Shown piece after piece: positions 34,196 through 45,405 of a stretch of 64,000 nucleotides of DNA. Origin of the DNA: Hsuehochloa calcarea (Eukaryota; Streptophyta; Magnoliopsida; Poales; Poaceae); the NCBI GenBank assembly GCA_036346395.1, contig CM070606.1, positions 21,128,915 through 21,192,914 on the forward strand, given 5' to 3'. Position 1 is the first letter of the stretch. The number at the start of each line of letters is the position of its first letter. The position numbers and the translations under genes were made by a program. Below the pieces are notes generated by a model. That model searched no databases, was not told the DNA's origin, and was given only the letters and a program-made list of their open reading frames with translations.

Positions 34196-35145
34196 TGATG
34201 AGGACATCCCTCCTTCGGATACACGTACTACACAAGACCTTCCAGATTTGGGTGTTGGACTACAAGGTCCTATGACAAGAGCTAGAGCACGTGACTTAAT
34301 CTATCAGGTAAAATCGTTTCTAGGGCTGAGTGTATTATTTGAGAACTCTATGATCTTTGCCTAATGGAGATGATTTACTTGTACTCGAAATCTAGGATTA
34401 CGACAACTTCAAGAAGGCCTACGACCGGTTCAAGAAGGTCTCGACCACTTCAAGAAGGCCTACGACCGGTTCAAGAAGGTCCACGACCCGGGCCCGCAAG
34501 GCCTCGACCACTTCAAGAAAGCCTACGACCAGATGACTCGTTGGGAGCACTCTACGACCAGAGAGGAGAGCACAGTACTCGTTGGACACAATCTATGACC
34601 AAAGATAGCATGGACTCCTCAAGACCACCCTAGGACCAGTCCTACGACTAGATCGGAGTCCAGGTTGTGTACGCCTCATCCCACGGCCGCACACCGTTTT
34701 GGAAACTAATAAGACTTTGTAAACGTGACGAGATCGGAGTCCAGGTTGTGTACGCCTCATCCCACGGCCGCACAACCCTAGGTCGACCTCCTCACGTCCC
34801 CCTATATATATATGATGGAGTCCGTAGTTTAGAGCGGGTTTTCTTAGATTATTACGCCAACTGCGGTTTACGATTATCGGTTTGAGGAACCCCACTTGTA
34901 AACTTCATCTATATCCGCAATACAATTCAGATTGCATCTACCTTGTTCTTGTGAGTTGCTTCGATTGCTTGCAGGAACAACAACCTTCGTGGTAAGGTCG
35001 ATCGCGTGCAAGCGTGGTCGATAACGACAGGCGTGCGGGTGTAGCGAATGCGGTGACGATCCGTTGGTCGGAAGCCTCAAAGCGTCAACGTTCTCACGAT
35101 TTAACCAAATCGAACCTATCGGAAGATCGGACGCGTGACTCATCA
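34196..35145 (+). repeat. Element F 5' LTR (950 bp)
   Basis: Starts TGATGAGGACATCCC and ends GTGACTCATCA. Contains a 21-bp tandem repeat block (about 34385-34530), a doubled GATCGGAGTCCAGGTTGTGT unit (34652 and 34733) and a TATA box CCCTATATATATATG at about 34799. It carries a stretch at about 34940-34990 that the other LTR lacks. Confidence 0.93.
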
Positions 35146-36269
35146 AGTGGTATCGAGCTAAGGTTGCCCGTTAGGTAATTTCGTTTATCCCCTTTTTGTG
35201 AGTTTTGTTCCATCACCTAGAGTCCAGAAAATTGCCCTACAAAAAAATTTTAGATCGTAATTATTCCGCTGTCCAAACCACTTTGTGCCTTCGCAATTGT
35301 GTTTTCAATTTCGCGTTGTTGAATTCGAGTCCATCGTCGGTGTCTTTGTTGCTGGTCTAGTCGTCGTAATCTAGTTTCTAGCGTCGAGTCTTTCTTTGTG
35401 TCGACCATCTAGACACCCCCAATCGACCACAACACCACCCCCATACGACCACAACACCACCCCATCGACCACCTACTCGGATTCGGCTTCTCCACCGGGG
35501 AAGCGAGCGCTGGTCGGATTCGACCAACCACTCGTGTCCGACAACCCTATTTATTATCTTGTTGCTCTCGGACACCCCACCACCTGGTCGAAAACAATCG
35601 ACTGGTCGAATTTTTCCCATAGCTAAAGTTCAGAGAGAGAGAGAGAGAGTATCTTTTAATTACCTTTGTACCCCTGCTCTCCGGAAAAAGTTTGTGACCC
35701 ATATATATCCATAGACCCAGAAAAGGGTTTTGAAGAGTTTTGAGTCAAGGTCACATTCGCAAAAAAAAAGGAAACCCTAGGTTGGGTTTTGCGGTCAAAA
35801 AAAAAAAAAGAAAGAAAGCAAAGAGTGCAAAAAAAGAAGAAGAAGAAAAGAAGGAGTTGCTTTGTGATTTTGGATCCGATTGTGTTTGTATCTACCCTAT
35901 CCTTCCGTTTGATTGAGCTAGTTCTAGGAACGCGTTTGGGCCACAATCGTGATTTAGTCTTGTGGACTTTTATTCACTTTGCTAATCTGATTTCATTATT
36001 GCTATTCCTTGCTACTAAACATTGCCTATCAAGCTCCACATACTTTCGCCCTCGATTGATCCTCGCATTCGCCTCCGCCGTGATCGTACATCCCACCTTC
36101 GCCGATTAGACCACCTGCTGCAATTTGGTAAGAAACTCATAAGAGCTTGGTAAGACGCTTGAGAGTGTGTGATTCCACCCTCCGACCACCTAATAGTGAT
36201 AGGGATAATACCTTTGTGTTGTCTTTTGTCTCCTACTAACCATGGCGGTGAAGGATTGGATGCGCAAGA

Positions 36270-37545
36270 GTGTATTTTGAGGAAGAGCTCATGACGCTAT
36301 TGGATGAACAACGCACTACCGTTAATGAGGACATCGACAGGAAGCTTCAAGCTACCACGATCACATTACAATGTTCAATCAACGATAGTATTGCGGCGCT
36401 CACTACACGCCTCGAAAGAATGGTGAATCGACCACCAAACGTTGGTCGTGTGGAACCTCATGGTGCAGCCCATGACCATGAGTTTGATAATGATAATGAG
36501 ATGCACGACCACGACGCCTTTGATGCACGACAACGGAACCGGCTGAACTTCAACCGTCAAGGTATGAGAGGTAACAATTTTCAGCAACATAATACCCATG
36601 ATGATCCATATGCTAAAGTCAAGTTCACTATACCATCTTTTGCGGGTGCTTATGATGCAGAAATATATCTAGATTGGGAGATGACGGTAGAACAAAATTG
36701 AATGCTCACTTAGTTCCCTGAAGTGCATAGAGTTAGGCAAGCCACAAGTGAATTTAAAAACTTTGCCATCATTTGGTGGAATAGGGTTTGCACCGAAGGA
36801 TTAGCGCCTACTACGTGGGATGGTTTAAAGGTTGCTATGCGTAATGTGATTTGTCCCACCTTCTTTTAAGCGTGATTTGCGTAATAAATTGCAGCGCTTA
36901 AATCAAGGTAATAGATCCGTAGAAGAATATTATCAGGAGCTACAAATTAGCATGTTGCGTTGTGATATTATTGAGGATGAAGAAGCTGCAATAGCATATT
37001 TTTATGGAGGATTAAGATGTGAAATTCAGGACATAGTGGATTACAAAGAATACGATAGTGTCCCTAGATTGTTCCAACTTGCATGTTTGGCCGAAAAAGA
37101 ATTGCAGGGACGACAACAGAGGCCAAGGAACAATTTTGGGAGCATGTCTACACCACGACCAGTGCCGGGGCAAGCCAAAACACCCCCACTTTCAGCTACA
37201 CGGTCTGTTGCCCCTCCTCGAGTAGGTGCGTTCAAAGAGCACCTCCGACCACATCACAGCACCCGAGGTAAGCAAACCTACTAGTGTACATGCTCCAGCC
37301 AAGAGTTCTTCCTCGGTTGCTTCCACTGGTCGTACCACTGGGATTATTTGCCACCGTTGCAAGGGAATGGGACACATCATGAAGGACTGTCCAAGTCAGC
37401 GAGCATACCTTGCCACTACAGACGGTGGATATGTAAGTACTAGTGATATTGAGGATGAATATGTACTTGCGGCTAACATTGCAGTGGAGGAGGAGATGCA
37501 TAACGGTGATCTTGATGGTGTAGAGGAGCAAGTAGTCTGCTGTTG
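36270..37545 (+). pseudogene. Element F gag
   Basis: Three frames join as gag. The N-terminus has EELMTLLDEQRTTVNEDIDR. The capsid block includes YAKVKFTIPSFAGAYDAEIY, then NKLQRLNQGNRSVEEYYQEL and IVDYKEYDSVPRLFQLACLA. A CCHC knuckle follows (CHRCKGMGHIMKDC). Upstream an ATG at about 36242 is out of frame because of an indel. Frame breaks lie at about 36700, 36870 and 37250. The knuckle with intact Cys/Cys/His/Cys would bind RNA. Confidence 0.85.
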
Positions 37546-37555
37546 ACACCGAGTA

Positions 37556-38262
37556 TCATATGAGCCTTGTTATGCACGCGAGTCTTTGGCGCACAAGTGG
37601 AGAGAGCGGAGCAAAATCAGCGGCATAACTTGTTTCAAACCAGATTTCTTGTGAAGGACAGAGCTGCAGAGTCATCGTTGATGGAGGGAGTCGCAACAAC
37701 CTTGCAAGCTCCGAGATGGTCGAGAAGCTTGGCTTGACCACACAACCCCACCCACGTCCCTACTACATCCAATGGTTCAATTCGTGTGGTAAGTTAAAGG
37801 TAAACAAAGTTGTGAGCGTGCAATTTTCAATTTGGTAAATACAAAGATAGTTCTGACTTTGATATAGTACCGATGCAAGCCTGCTCTTTATTGCTCGGTA
37901 GGTCTTGGATATATGACAATGATGTTTTGCACCATGGTAGAGCTAATACCTACTCGTTCTTACACAAGGGCAAGAAGATTAAGTTATTGCCTTTGACACC
38001 AGCTGAAATTTTGAAAGATGAAGAAGAGCGCGCTAAAAATGAAAGAAAAATCGATAAGCATGATTCTGAAAATCAGCAAGTAGCAAAACGTGTTTTCCCA
38101 CCTAAAAGGGAGAAAGTGGCGTCTAGTCCTAAGTCTGAGGGGATTAAATTGAAGGGATGTGTTATGATTGCCACTAAATCTGAACTTGCTGAAATTTGTG
38201 ATAATGAGTTGCCATGCTATGCTTTGATATGCAAAAATGCCTTATACTCGCTGAGGATATAG
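37556..38262 (+). pseudogene. Element F aspartic protease
   Basis: The active-site block reads VIVDGGSRNNLASSEMVEKL and is followed by YYIQWFNSCGKLKVNKV. After a frame break near 37840 come MQACSLLLGRSWIYDNDVLH and a Lys/Glu-rich linker to RT. Layout is identical to the protease in D, so the family assignment is firm. Confidence 0.85.
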
Positions 38263-38282
38263 CTAGCTCTTTGCCTCCTCAT

Positions 38283-39610
38283 TGCTAACCTTTTGCAGGA
38301 GTATGTGGATGTATTCCCAGCTGAGGTACCCCCGGGATTACCACCTATTCGAGGGATAGAGCATCAAATTGATTTGATCCCAGGAGCGACTTTGCCAAAC
38401 CGTGCTGCATATAGGACCAATCCAGAGGAGACTAAGGAAATTCAATGACAAGTCCAAGATCTTACGGACCGTGGGTGCGTAAGAGAAAGCCTTAGTCCTT
38501 GTCTTGCTTCATTCTTTTGGTTCCTAAGAAAGACGGTAGTTGGCGTATGTGTGTTGATTGCAGAGCCATTAATAACATTACTATAAGGTATCGTCATCCT
38601 ATCCCAAGGCTAGGCGACATGCTAGATGAATTGAGTGGTTCTATTATTTTCACAAAGATTGACTTGCGGAGTGGTTACCACCGATTAGAATGAAATTAGG
38701 AGATGAATGGAAAACGCTTTTAAAACTAAGTTCGGATTATATGAGTGGTTAGTAATGCCTTTCGGTCTAACTAATGCACCTAGTACTTTTATGCGTTTGA
38801 TGAGCGAGGTTTCGTCCTTTCATTGGAAAATTTGTGGTGGTTTACTTTGATGATATCTTGATTTATAGCAAGTCACATGAGCTACATTTGAATCATATCG
38901 TGCTGTTTTAATGCTTTAAGAGACGACGTTTGTTTGGTAACCTCGAAAAGTGCACCTTTTGCACCGATCGAGTTGCGTTTCTTGGATATGTTGTGACACC
39001 ACAGGAATTGAGGTGGATGAGACAAAGATTGTAGCCATCCAAAGCTGGCCGACACCGACCATCGTGTCACAAAAGGGAGCTTCCACGGCCTTGCTTTGGA
39101 TTCTATCGGCGTTTTGTGCGGGATTTCAGACCATTGCCGCACCATTGAATGAATTGACAAAGAAAGTGTCTTTCCAATGGGGACTCGCAAGAGAAGGCAT
39201 TCAACTTGTTGAAAGAAAAGCTCACCCAAGCACCCCTACTCCAACTCCCCGATTTTGGTAAGACTTTTGAGATTGAATGTGACGCTAAGCGGATTGGAAT
39301 AGGTGGTGTATTGATTCAAGAAGGTAAACCGTCGCATATTTTAGCGAGAAACTAAATGGGCCTAGTTTGAATTATTCCACCTATGACAAAGAATTGTATG
39401 CTTTAGTTCGTGTGCTTCAAACTTGGCAACATTATTTATGGCCCAAAGAATTTGTTATACATTCGATCATGAATCGCTAAAACATATTAGAAGTCAAGCT
39501 AAACCGAATAAACGACATGCTAATTGGGTAGAATTTATTGAGTCGTTTCCATATGTCATAAAGCATAAGAAAGGTAAGGACAATGTGATTCTTGATCGCT
39601 CTCTAGACGT
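38283..39610 (+). pseudogene. Element F reverse transcriptase and RNase H
   Basis: Pre-RT (RGIEHQIDLIPGATLPN), VPKKDGSWRMCVDCRAINNI, DELSGSIIFTKIDLRSGYH, MPFGLTNAPSTFMRLM, the metal-binding FVVVYFDDILIYSKS, then RNase H pieces (IECDAKRIGIGGVLIQEGK, HESLKHIRSQAKPNKRHANW). At least six single-base indels break the frame at otherwise perfectly conserved motifs, for example near 38683, 38712, 38810 and 39464. These look like sequencing or very recent changes rather than long decay. Confidence 0.85.
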
Positions 39611-39639
39611 TATACCATGTTATCTCAACTTGACCATAA

Positions 39640-41361
39640 GATTTTTGGTTTGGAGGCCATTAAGAGTTTATATGTCACCGATTTGGACTTTAAGGAAGTG
39701 CTTGAACATTGTAAAGAAGGGAAGATATGGAATAACTATGTGTTTGAATGATGGTTTGATCTATCGTGCTAACAAGCTATGCATTCCAAATAGCTCTGTT
39801 CGTCTTTTGTTGTTACAGAGGCACATGGAGGAGGTTTGATGGCGCATTTTGGAGCAAAAAGACGAGAAGATGTCTGACCACCCACTTCTTTTGGCCAAAG
39901 ATGAGGCGTGATGTCGGCGCTCGTGGCTCGTTGCACTACATGCAACAAAGCTAAGTCCCGTCTCAATCCACATGGACTTTATATGCCTCTTCCTATTCCT
40001 AGTGCCCCTTGGGAGGATATTTCTATGGATTTTGTTTTAGGATTGCCTAGGACAAAGAGGGAGAGATAGTATATTTGTCGTAGTGGATCGATTTTCTAAA
40101 ATGGCACATTTTATATCTTGTCACAAGAGCGATGATGCTACAAACATAGCTGATTTGTTTTTCAGGAAATCGTTAAACTTACATGGAGTGCCCAATACTA
40201 TTGTCTCGGATCGCGATCACGCGAAGTTTTTGAGCCACTTTTGGAGATCGCTTTGGAATAAATTGGGGACAAAGTCATTGTTTTCTACTACGTGTCATCC
40301 CCAAACCGATGGACAAGCGGAGGTTGTCAACCGCACATTATCCACCATGTTGCGGGCTGTTTTAAAGAAGAACTTGAAGATGTGGGAAGAGTGTTTACCG
40401 CATATTGAGTTTGCTTACAATAGGTCAGTGCACTACACCACCAAGGTAAGTCCGTTTCAGGTAGTGTATGGTTTTAACCCCCGTGCTCCTATTGATTTAC
40501 TACCTTTACCAACCTCTGAAAAAATAAATCTAGATGCTAAGAAGCGTGCTGCATTTATTCTCAAATTGCATGAGACTACTAAAGAGAATATAGAGCGTAT
40601 GACTGAAAAGTATAGGGTTGCTGGAAATAAAGGTAGGAAAGTTGTCAAAATAGAACCAGGTGATTTAGTTTGGGTTCATTTGAGAAAGGATAGATTTCCG
40701 GAATTAAGAAAATCAAAGTTGATGCCTAGAGTCAGCAGGACCGTTTAAGATAATTAAGAAGATAAATGATAATGCATATCAGTTAGAATTACCTGCAGAT
40801 TTTGGGGTTAGCCCCACATTTAACATTTCAGATTTGAAACCATACGTGGGAGAAGAAGATGATCTTGAGTCGAGGACAACTCCAATTCAAGAAGGGGAGT
40901 ATGATGAGGACATCCCTCCTTCGGATACACGTACTACACAAGACCTTCCAGATTTGAGTGTTGGACTACAAGGTCCTATGACAAGAGCTAGAGCACGTGA
41001 CTTAATCTATCAGGTAAAATCGTTTCTAGGGCTGAGTGTATTATTTGAGAACTCTATGATGCTGCCTAATGGAGATGATTTACTTGTACTCAGAAATCTA
41101 GGATTACGACCACTTCAAGAAGGCCTACGACCAGTTCAAGAAGGTCTACGACCACTTCAAGAAGGCCTACGACCAGTTCAAGAAGGTCCACGACCAGTTC
41201 CGCAAGGCCTACGACCACTTCAAGAAAGCCTACGACCAGTTCAAGAAAGCCTACGACCAGATGACTCGTTGGGAGCACTCTACGACCAGAGAGGAGAGCA
41301 CAGTACTCGTTGGACACAATCTATGACCAAAGATAGCATGGACTCCTCAAGACCACCCTAG
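39640..41361 (+). pseudogene. Element F integrase, with tail running into the 3' LTR
   Basis: Zinc module pieces (about 39826-39960, frameshifted), then DISMDFVLGLPR (first Asp), IVSDRDHAKFLSHFW (second Asp) and TDGQAEVVNRTLSTML (Glu). The RKDRFPELRKSKLMPR block precedes a frame break at about 40735; then FGVSPTFNISDLKPYVG. The same frame continues without a stop through the polypurine tract and 460 bp of LTR to 41361, adding TRARARDLIYQV and a heptapeptide repeat LRP(L/V)QEG. No chromodomain. Confidence 0.85.
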
Positions 41362-41835
41362 GACCAGTCCTACGACTAGATCGGAGTCCAGGTTGTGTAC
41401 GCCTCATCCCACGGCCGCACACCGTTTTGGAAACTAATAAGACTTTGTAAACGTGACGAGATCGGAGTCCAGGTTGTGTACGCCTCATCCCACGGCCGCA
41501 CAACCCTAGGTCGACCTCCTCACGTCCCCCTATATATATACATGAGCAGCTGTAGTTTAGAGCGGGTTTTTCTTAGATTATTACGCCAATCTGCGGTTTA
41601 CGATTATCGGTTTGAGGAACCCCACTTGTAAACTTCATCTATATCCGCAATACAATTCAGATTGCATCTACCTTGTGGTAAGGTCGATCGCGTGCAAGCG
41701 TGGTCGATAACGACAGGCGTGCGGGTGTAGCGAATTGCGAGGTGACGATCTGTTGGTCGGAAGCCTCAAAGCGTCAACGTCCTCACGACGAACCAAATCG
41801 AACCTATCGGAAGATCGGGCCGCCGTGACTCATCA
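40902..41835 (+). repeat. Element F 3' LTR (934 bp)
   Basis: Partner of 34196-35145. Starts TGATGAGGACATCCC, ends GTGACTCATCA. Differs by scattered indels, by one more 21-bp repeat unit and by loss of about 40 bp near 41672. Confidence 0.93.
41103..41262 (+). repeat. 21-bp coding minisatellite in the element F LTR
   Basis: About seven copies of a 21-bp unit such as CTACGACCACTTCAAGAAGG, read in the polyprotein frame as LRPLQEG / LRPVQEG. The unit is also open in other frames. The 5' LTR (about 34387-34530) has roughly six units with one frame break. Confidence 0.85.
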
Positions 41836-42000
41836 ATAGTGACGTCCAATTACCTATCAACTACATCCAGACAATTGGATGTCCACGCGCTCTCCTAGCA
41901 GCCATACTTGTTGAACTTGTAAGCTCGATAAAGTTGGTCGTGACTGCTATCTCATTCTTCCCATAAACCCTCCCGAAAAAAGCATAGCTACCAGGAGAGT

Positions 42001-42349
42001 GTGGTGTACAACAACAAGGCCTGGAGCGATCAGGTACACGTTTCGTGCACATTGTACAACATATTGGAATTGGCATGAGCTAGTGTCGAAGTTGGATGAG
42101 ATCGTCACTTGGCCTGAACTGACATTGCATTGTTCATATCTGACGCAGTGGATCTTCTGGGTGGGCGCGGCGATCGCGGCGCTGTACCACCAGATGCGCC
42201 AGCGCCAGGGCCAGGGGGTACGGCTCCTCCCGGAGCAACGCCTAGCTAGCTCGTCCATCCACCTCCATGGACCATGGCCAAGCTGTAACTGGGCTCCGAC
42301 TTCCAGGTTTAAGGTGAATGGAGAGAGAGCACTGGCTAAGTACCATTGA
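42001..42349 (+). pseudogene. PIP-type aquaporin fragment (end of exon 3, exon 4)
   Basis: 42001-42033 encodes VVYNNKAWSDQ, followed by donor GTACAC. An acceptor ends at 42148 and the next exon encodes WIFWVGAAIAALYHQ. In plant plasma-membrane aquaporins the sequence around this intron reads VVYN..WxDQ / WIFWVGPFIGAALAA.YHQ, so the junction matches the family exactly. Four residues (PFIG) of the last membrane helix are missing. Upstream only a degraded NPP at about 41964 recalls the second NPA box. The C-terminus reads on to 42349 without the usual short basic tail. A decayed, partial gene; it lies between elements F and A. Confidence 0.7.
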
Positions 42350-42717
42350 TGTGGTCTCCTGATATAATTCCCTACTAATTCCTTGTGTGTATCTACCTAT
42401 TAGCTCTCGTACGTGCACAGGTTGGTGAAACCGATCATGAGAAGCATGCTATATATGCATGAGAAATTGTATGCGCCGCTGCTAGTACATGCACTAATTG
42501 TGGCTTGGCGCATGCATGCATGGGCTACTTAGAGTTTAGTTAATTCTTAAAACCACGTAAGCATGTTGGCCTTTGACCCAGAGTGTATCTCTGTGTTACC
42601 GGTGTTGCCCGTCTAGGTTTGTATTTGCTTCGTAGATCAAGACTCGTTGTTCTTGGGCTACGTGCGGACTCCTTGTGGTCCAACACACCGGTTTGTGTCT
42701 AAATTATTGGTACAGTT
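42350..42717. other. Flank between the PIP fragment and element A
   Basis: No gene or repeat recognised. AT-rich, with GCATGC/CATGCATG runs near 42510. Confidence 0.3.
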
Positions 42718-43288
42718 TGGTGGTGTTGGGTGTCCCGATCTTTCGATAGAATGATACGTCGATTTGTGATGGTACAACTTTGATGATGCAGACTTCTAAC
42801 CGATCACGACCAGAACACTAAGCAATCGCTAAACCACACTCCGAATCGTTCGTTATCAACCGTGCTAAGAACGCGGTTGACCTGAACACGGGGTTTAATT
42901 CCTACGAGCAATCGAAGAACAAGTAAGAACAAGATAAGTAGCAATCTGAAATTGCAAATAGGATTGAAGAAATCAATAAAGTCGGATTACAAGTCGTATT
43001 ATGGTTGGTCTAATTGACATAAGCTAACACACGGTTGCAATGAAACTAACTTTTAATTAAACAAAATACACCAAACCTTAAGGGTGGCGACCACAATATG
43101 AAGGAGGAAGAGGAGAAAGGATGGGTGGTAGCACTGTTCACATGAACAGTACATGTTCGCCAAAATAATAGAAAGACACTCCTAAAAACGAGCTCACCTG
43201 ATAATTTAAGTGAAGTGTACGAGCTCTTGTAATTGGAACATTATGCATAGCAAATATGTATGTACCCATAGGATTTATGTCCTCATCA
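42718..43288 (-). repeat. Element A 3' LTR (571 bp, internally deleted)
   Basis: Matches 46523 onward, for example TCTAACCGATCACGACCAGA and CAATCGAAGAACAAG, and rejoins the far end at GACACTC..AAAACGAGCTCAC (about 43172, compare 51238). The segment that is 46965-47107 plus 51031-51237 in the other LTR is missing here. On the minus strand it starts TGATGAGGACATAAATCC. Confidence 0.8.
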
Positions 43289-43332
43289 TCCTCCCCTTCT
43301 TGAAAACAAAGCCATCATTGGCTTTTGATAAG

Positions 43333-44523
43333 CTAAAAATAGGGTAACAAATAAGCCAGGGTATATGCATGGTATATGTATATGTCATCTATTTTAATGG
43401 TTTTTCGTTGTTGCACAATTAATGCTATAAAACAGCAGTGATCATACAAGCTCATTGTATTATTACCTGAAGAATAATCATATATGTTATTGAGCAAAAT
43501 AAAATTTCTCATACAACAATTATTGCAATTAGTTTTGCAATTGTAACTGAAGCATTTATGTAATTCAAATCTCTGAAGTTGTAAACTTGCAGTGGTAGCA
43601 CATATGGGCAAAGCTACAACTTTTGGAATCAAACAAAGTTCATCCATATAATCATATTTCAATCGAGCAATAGCAAATTCATCTAGCAAATATGAAAAAA
43701 TTTGTAAGTTCTTCCATACTTCAACATTATGATGCAGATTGTCAATACTAGATGATACAATAAAAGATGAACACGTATGCATTGGATGATCAACAAAATT
43801 CAGCACACAAGAATTGTTGTTCAAAATAATAAACTTCAATTCATCCATGTGATCACAGGTTATGCATATTCGATATACAAGAAATTGATTGTCTACACCA
43901 TAATATCCAATAAAATTAAACTTATATCCAGGGGTGTAGACACTAAACAAGGATTTCGAACATGCAATTACAGAAAATTTCTCCATAGCTTGTGATAATT
44001 TCATAGGTGGATTCAACATAATGTAACATATAGAATCAGCAGGAAAAATTCTAGTCAAAACTTCTTTATGTCTAACCAATTCTACATGATCATTATATGC
44101 TACTAACTCATCACTTGAAGTACTCACAACAGCAGAAAATTCAATTATTTCATCACATGGTGCACTCAAGTCAGCAAGTAAATCAATAATTTTATCACAT
44201 GATGCACTCAATTTAATAGGCAAATCAATCGAATTATCACATGATTCATGCAAATTCTTAATAATATCAGATTCTGTAGCTAGGCAATTAATATCTGCCT
44301 TCTCAGTACTAGGTTCCTCTACCTCATGTGATGCAATGATTTCTACAAAAATCTGATTTTCCCTTTGTTCAATGATACTAGGCACAAAATCATGGGTATT
44401 GATCTCAGATTGAGTGTTCAAATCAATACCTTTAGTATTACCTTGTAGGCTCGACTCGGACGATGTCGGTACTGAAGGCGGTGAGTAGTCACAAGCTTTC
44501 CCTTCTTTCTTTCTCCAGCTCAA
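43333..44523 (-). CDS. Unrecognised 396-codon frame of element A with 14-residue repeats
   Basis: A long minus-strand frame follows gag in element A, where protease and RT would be in an autonomous element. It is open from a TTG codon; the first ATG is far inside, so it probably belongs to the gag frame upstream after a shift, not to a separate start. Residues about 93-146 are four degenerate 14-residue repeats (SASCDKIIDLLADL, SAPCDEIIEFSAVV, STSSDELVAYNDHV and one before). The C-terminal half is rich in Cys, Tyr and Ile (CNNCCMRNFILLNNIYDYS). I recognise no domain. Possibly an element-specific protein, or a decayed captured gene. Confidence 0.5.
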   Translation of the reverse strand: MSWRKKEGKACDYSPPSVPTSSESSLQGNTKGIDLNTQSEINTHDFVPSIIEQRENQIFVEIIASHEVEEPSTEKADINCLATESDIIKNLHESCDNSIDLPIKLSASCDKIIDLLADLSAPCDEIIEFSAVVSTSSDELVAYNDHVELVRHKEVLTRIFPADSICYIMLNPPMKLSQAMEKFSVIACSKSLFSVYTPGYKFNFIGYYGVDNQFLVYRICITCDHMDELKFIILNNNSCVLNFVDHPMHTCSSFIVSSSIDNLHHNVEVWKNLQIFSYLLDEFAIARLKYDYMDELCLIPKVVALPICATTASLQLQRFELHKCFSYNCKTNCNNCCMRNFILLNNIYDYSSGNNTMSLYDHCCFIALIVQQRKTIKIDDIYIYHAYTLAYLLPYF

Positions 44524-44754
44524 TTACCAATGAGCGAACTTCAATTGCCAATGAGCGAGCCAATGATGCAAAGCAGTGAGACAGAGTGGCGCTCACAACA
44601 GCAGGGGCGACAATCATAGTAGGTGCAGCAACAGAAGAAGCAACCGAAGATGATCTCGATGTGGAGGTGTACACCGTGCGCTTGTTTGTTTCATGTACCC
44701 GTGAAGGTGTAGTGGAGGTAAATGAAAATGCACGACTAGTCTTGGTTTGTCACC

Positions 44755-45405
44755 CCTGTACTTCCTTTTTAGCTAGCTTTGCAAGCAAGACGAAACACGC
44801 GAATGATAGAATTGTATTCTTTATAATCAAGTATGTCCTGAATTTTACAGTTTAAACCTCCCAAAAATCTAGCCATCTTAGCATCTTCAGTTTCATCTAA
44901 ACCACAACGCAACAAACCAACTTACAATTCTTGATAATAATTCTCTACAGAACTACTATCTTGTCTTAAGCGTTGCAATTTATTAAGCAATTCACGAGAA
45001 TAACAGAAAGGTACAAATCTCTGTGTCATTGCTCTCTTCAAAGTATTCCATATTCTAGGTATGTTGTAATTAGTACGACAGTTTTCACTTCACCAAATAG
45101 ATGCAAAATCAGTAAACACATGGGTAACATCCCTAACTTTCAGATGATAAGAAAATTAATGGCATGCAAATAATTGTTGTACAACTAATTTCCTTGTGAG
45201 ATAGGCACCAGGATCATAATTCCCTGCAAAAGAAGGCACAATGAGTTTAGTTTTATCAGATGTACTATCACGATGATATACCTCCTGTGGTGGACAATCC
45301 TGTCTCAAGCATGCATCTTCCTCGTGGACTTTCTTGCGCTCCTATTCAATGGCTCGAAAAAGACGTGGGTCTATCTGATAATCATCCTGTGAACCTGTCA
45401 TAGTT
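44755..45405 (-). pseudogene. Element A gag, degenerate
   Basis: Minus-strand reading in changing frames gives KLIVPSFAGNYDPGAYL, AMTQRFVPFCYSRELLNKLQ, RQDSSSVENYYQEL, LLRCGLDETEDAKMARFLGG and IQDILDYKEYNSIIRVFRLA. These align block by block with the gag of element F. Several stops and shifts are present. No zinc knuckle is visible after it. Confidence 0.7.

Larger units (their letters stand above)
34196..41835 (+). mobile_element. Element F: structurally complete Ty3/gypsy retrotransposon (7,640 bp)
   Basis: LTR 34196-35145 and LTR 40902-41835, perfect target duplication ATAGT (34191-34195 and 41836-41840), primer site TGGTATCGAGCT (35148-35159), polypurine tract AAGAAGGGGAGTA (40889-40901). 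The interior holds gag, protease, RT-RNase H and integrase in gypsy order, all recognisable but broken by single-base indels. It is the only near-complete enzyme-coding member of the A/B/C/D/F group in this window and the obvious donor type for the non-autonomous ones. Leader 35160-36240 is non-coding, with A-rich tracts near 35790-35850. Confidence 0.93.

Noticed and set aside
41090..41317. Minus-strand Val/Leu-rich repeat protein in the element F LTR
   Set aside because: Antisense reading of the 21-bp minisatellite; open in several frames because of the unit length.
42350..42717. Solo LTR or MITE between the PIP fragment and element A
   Set aside because: No terminal repeats or target duplication found.
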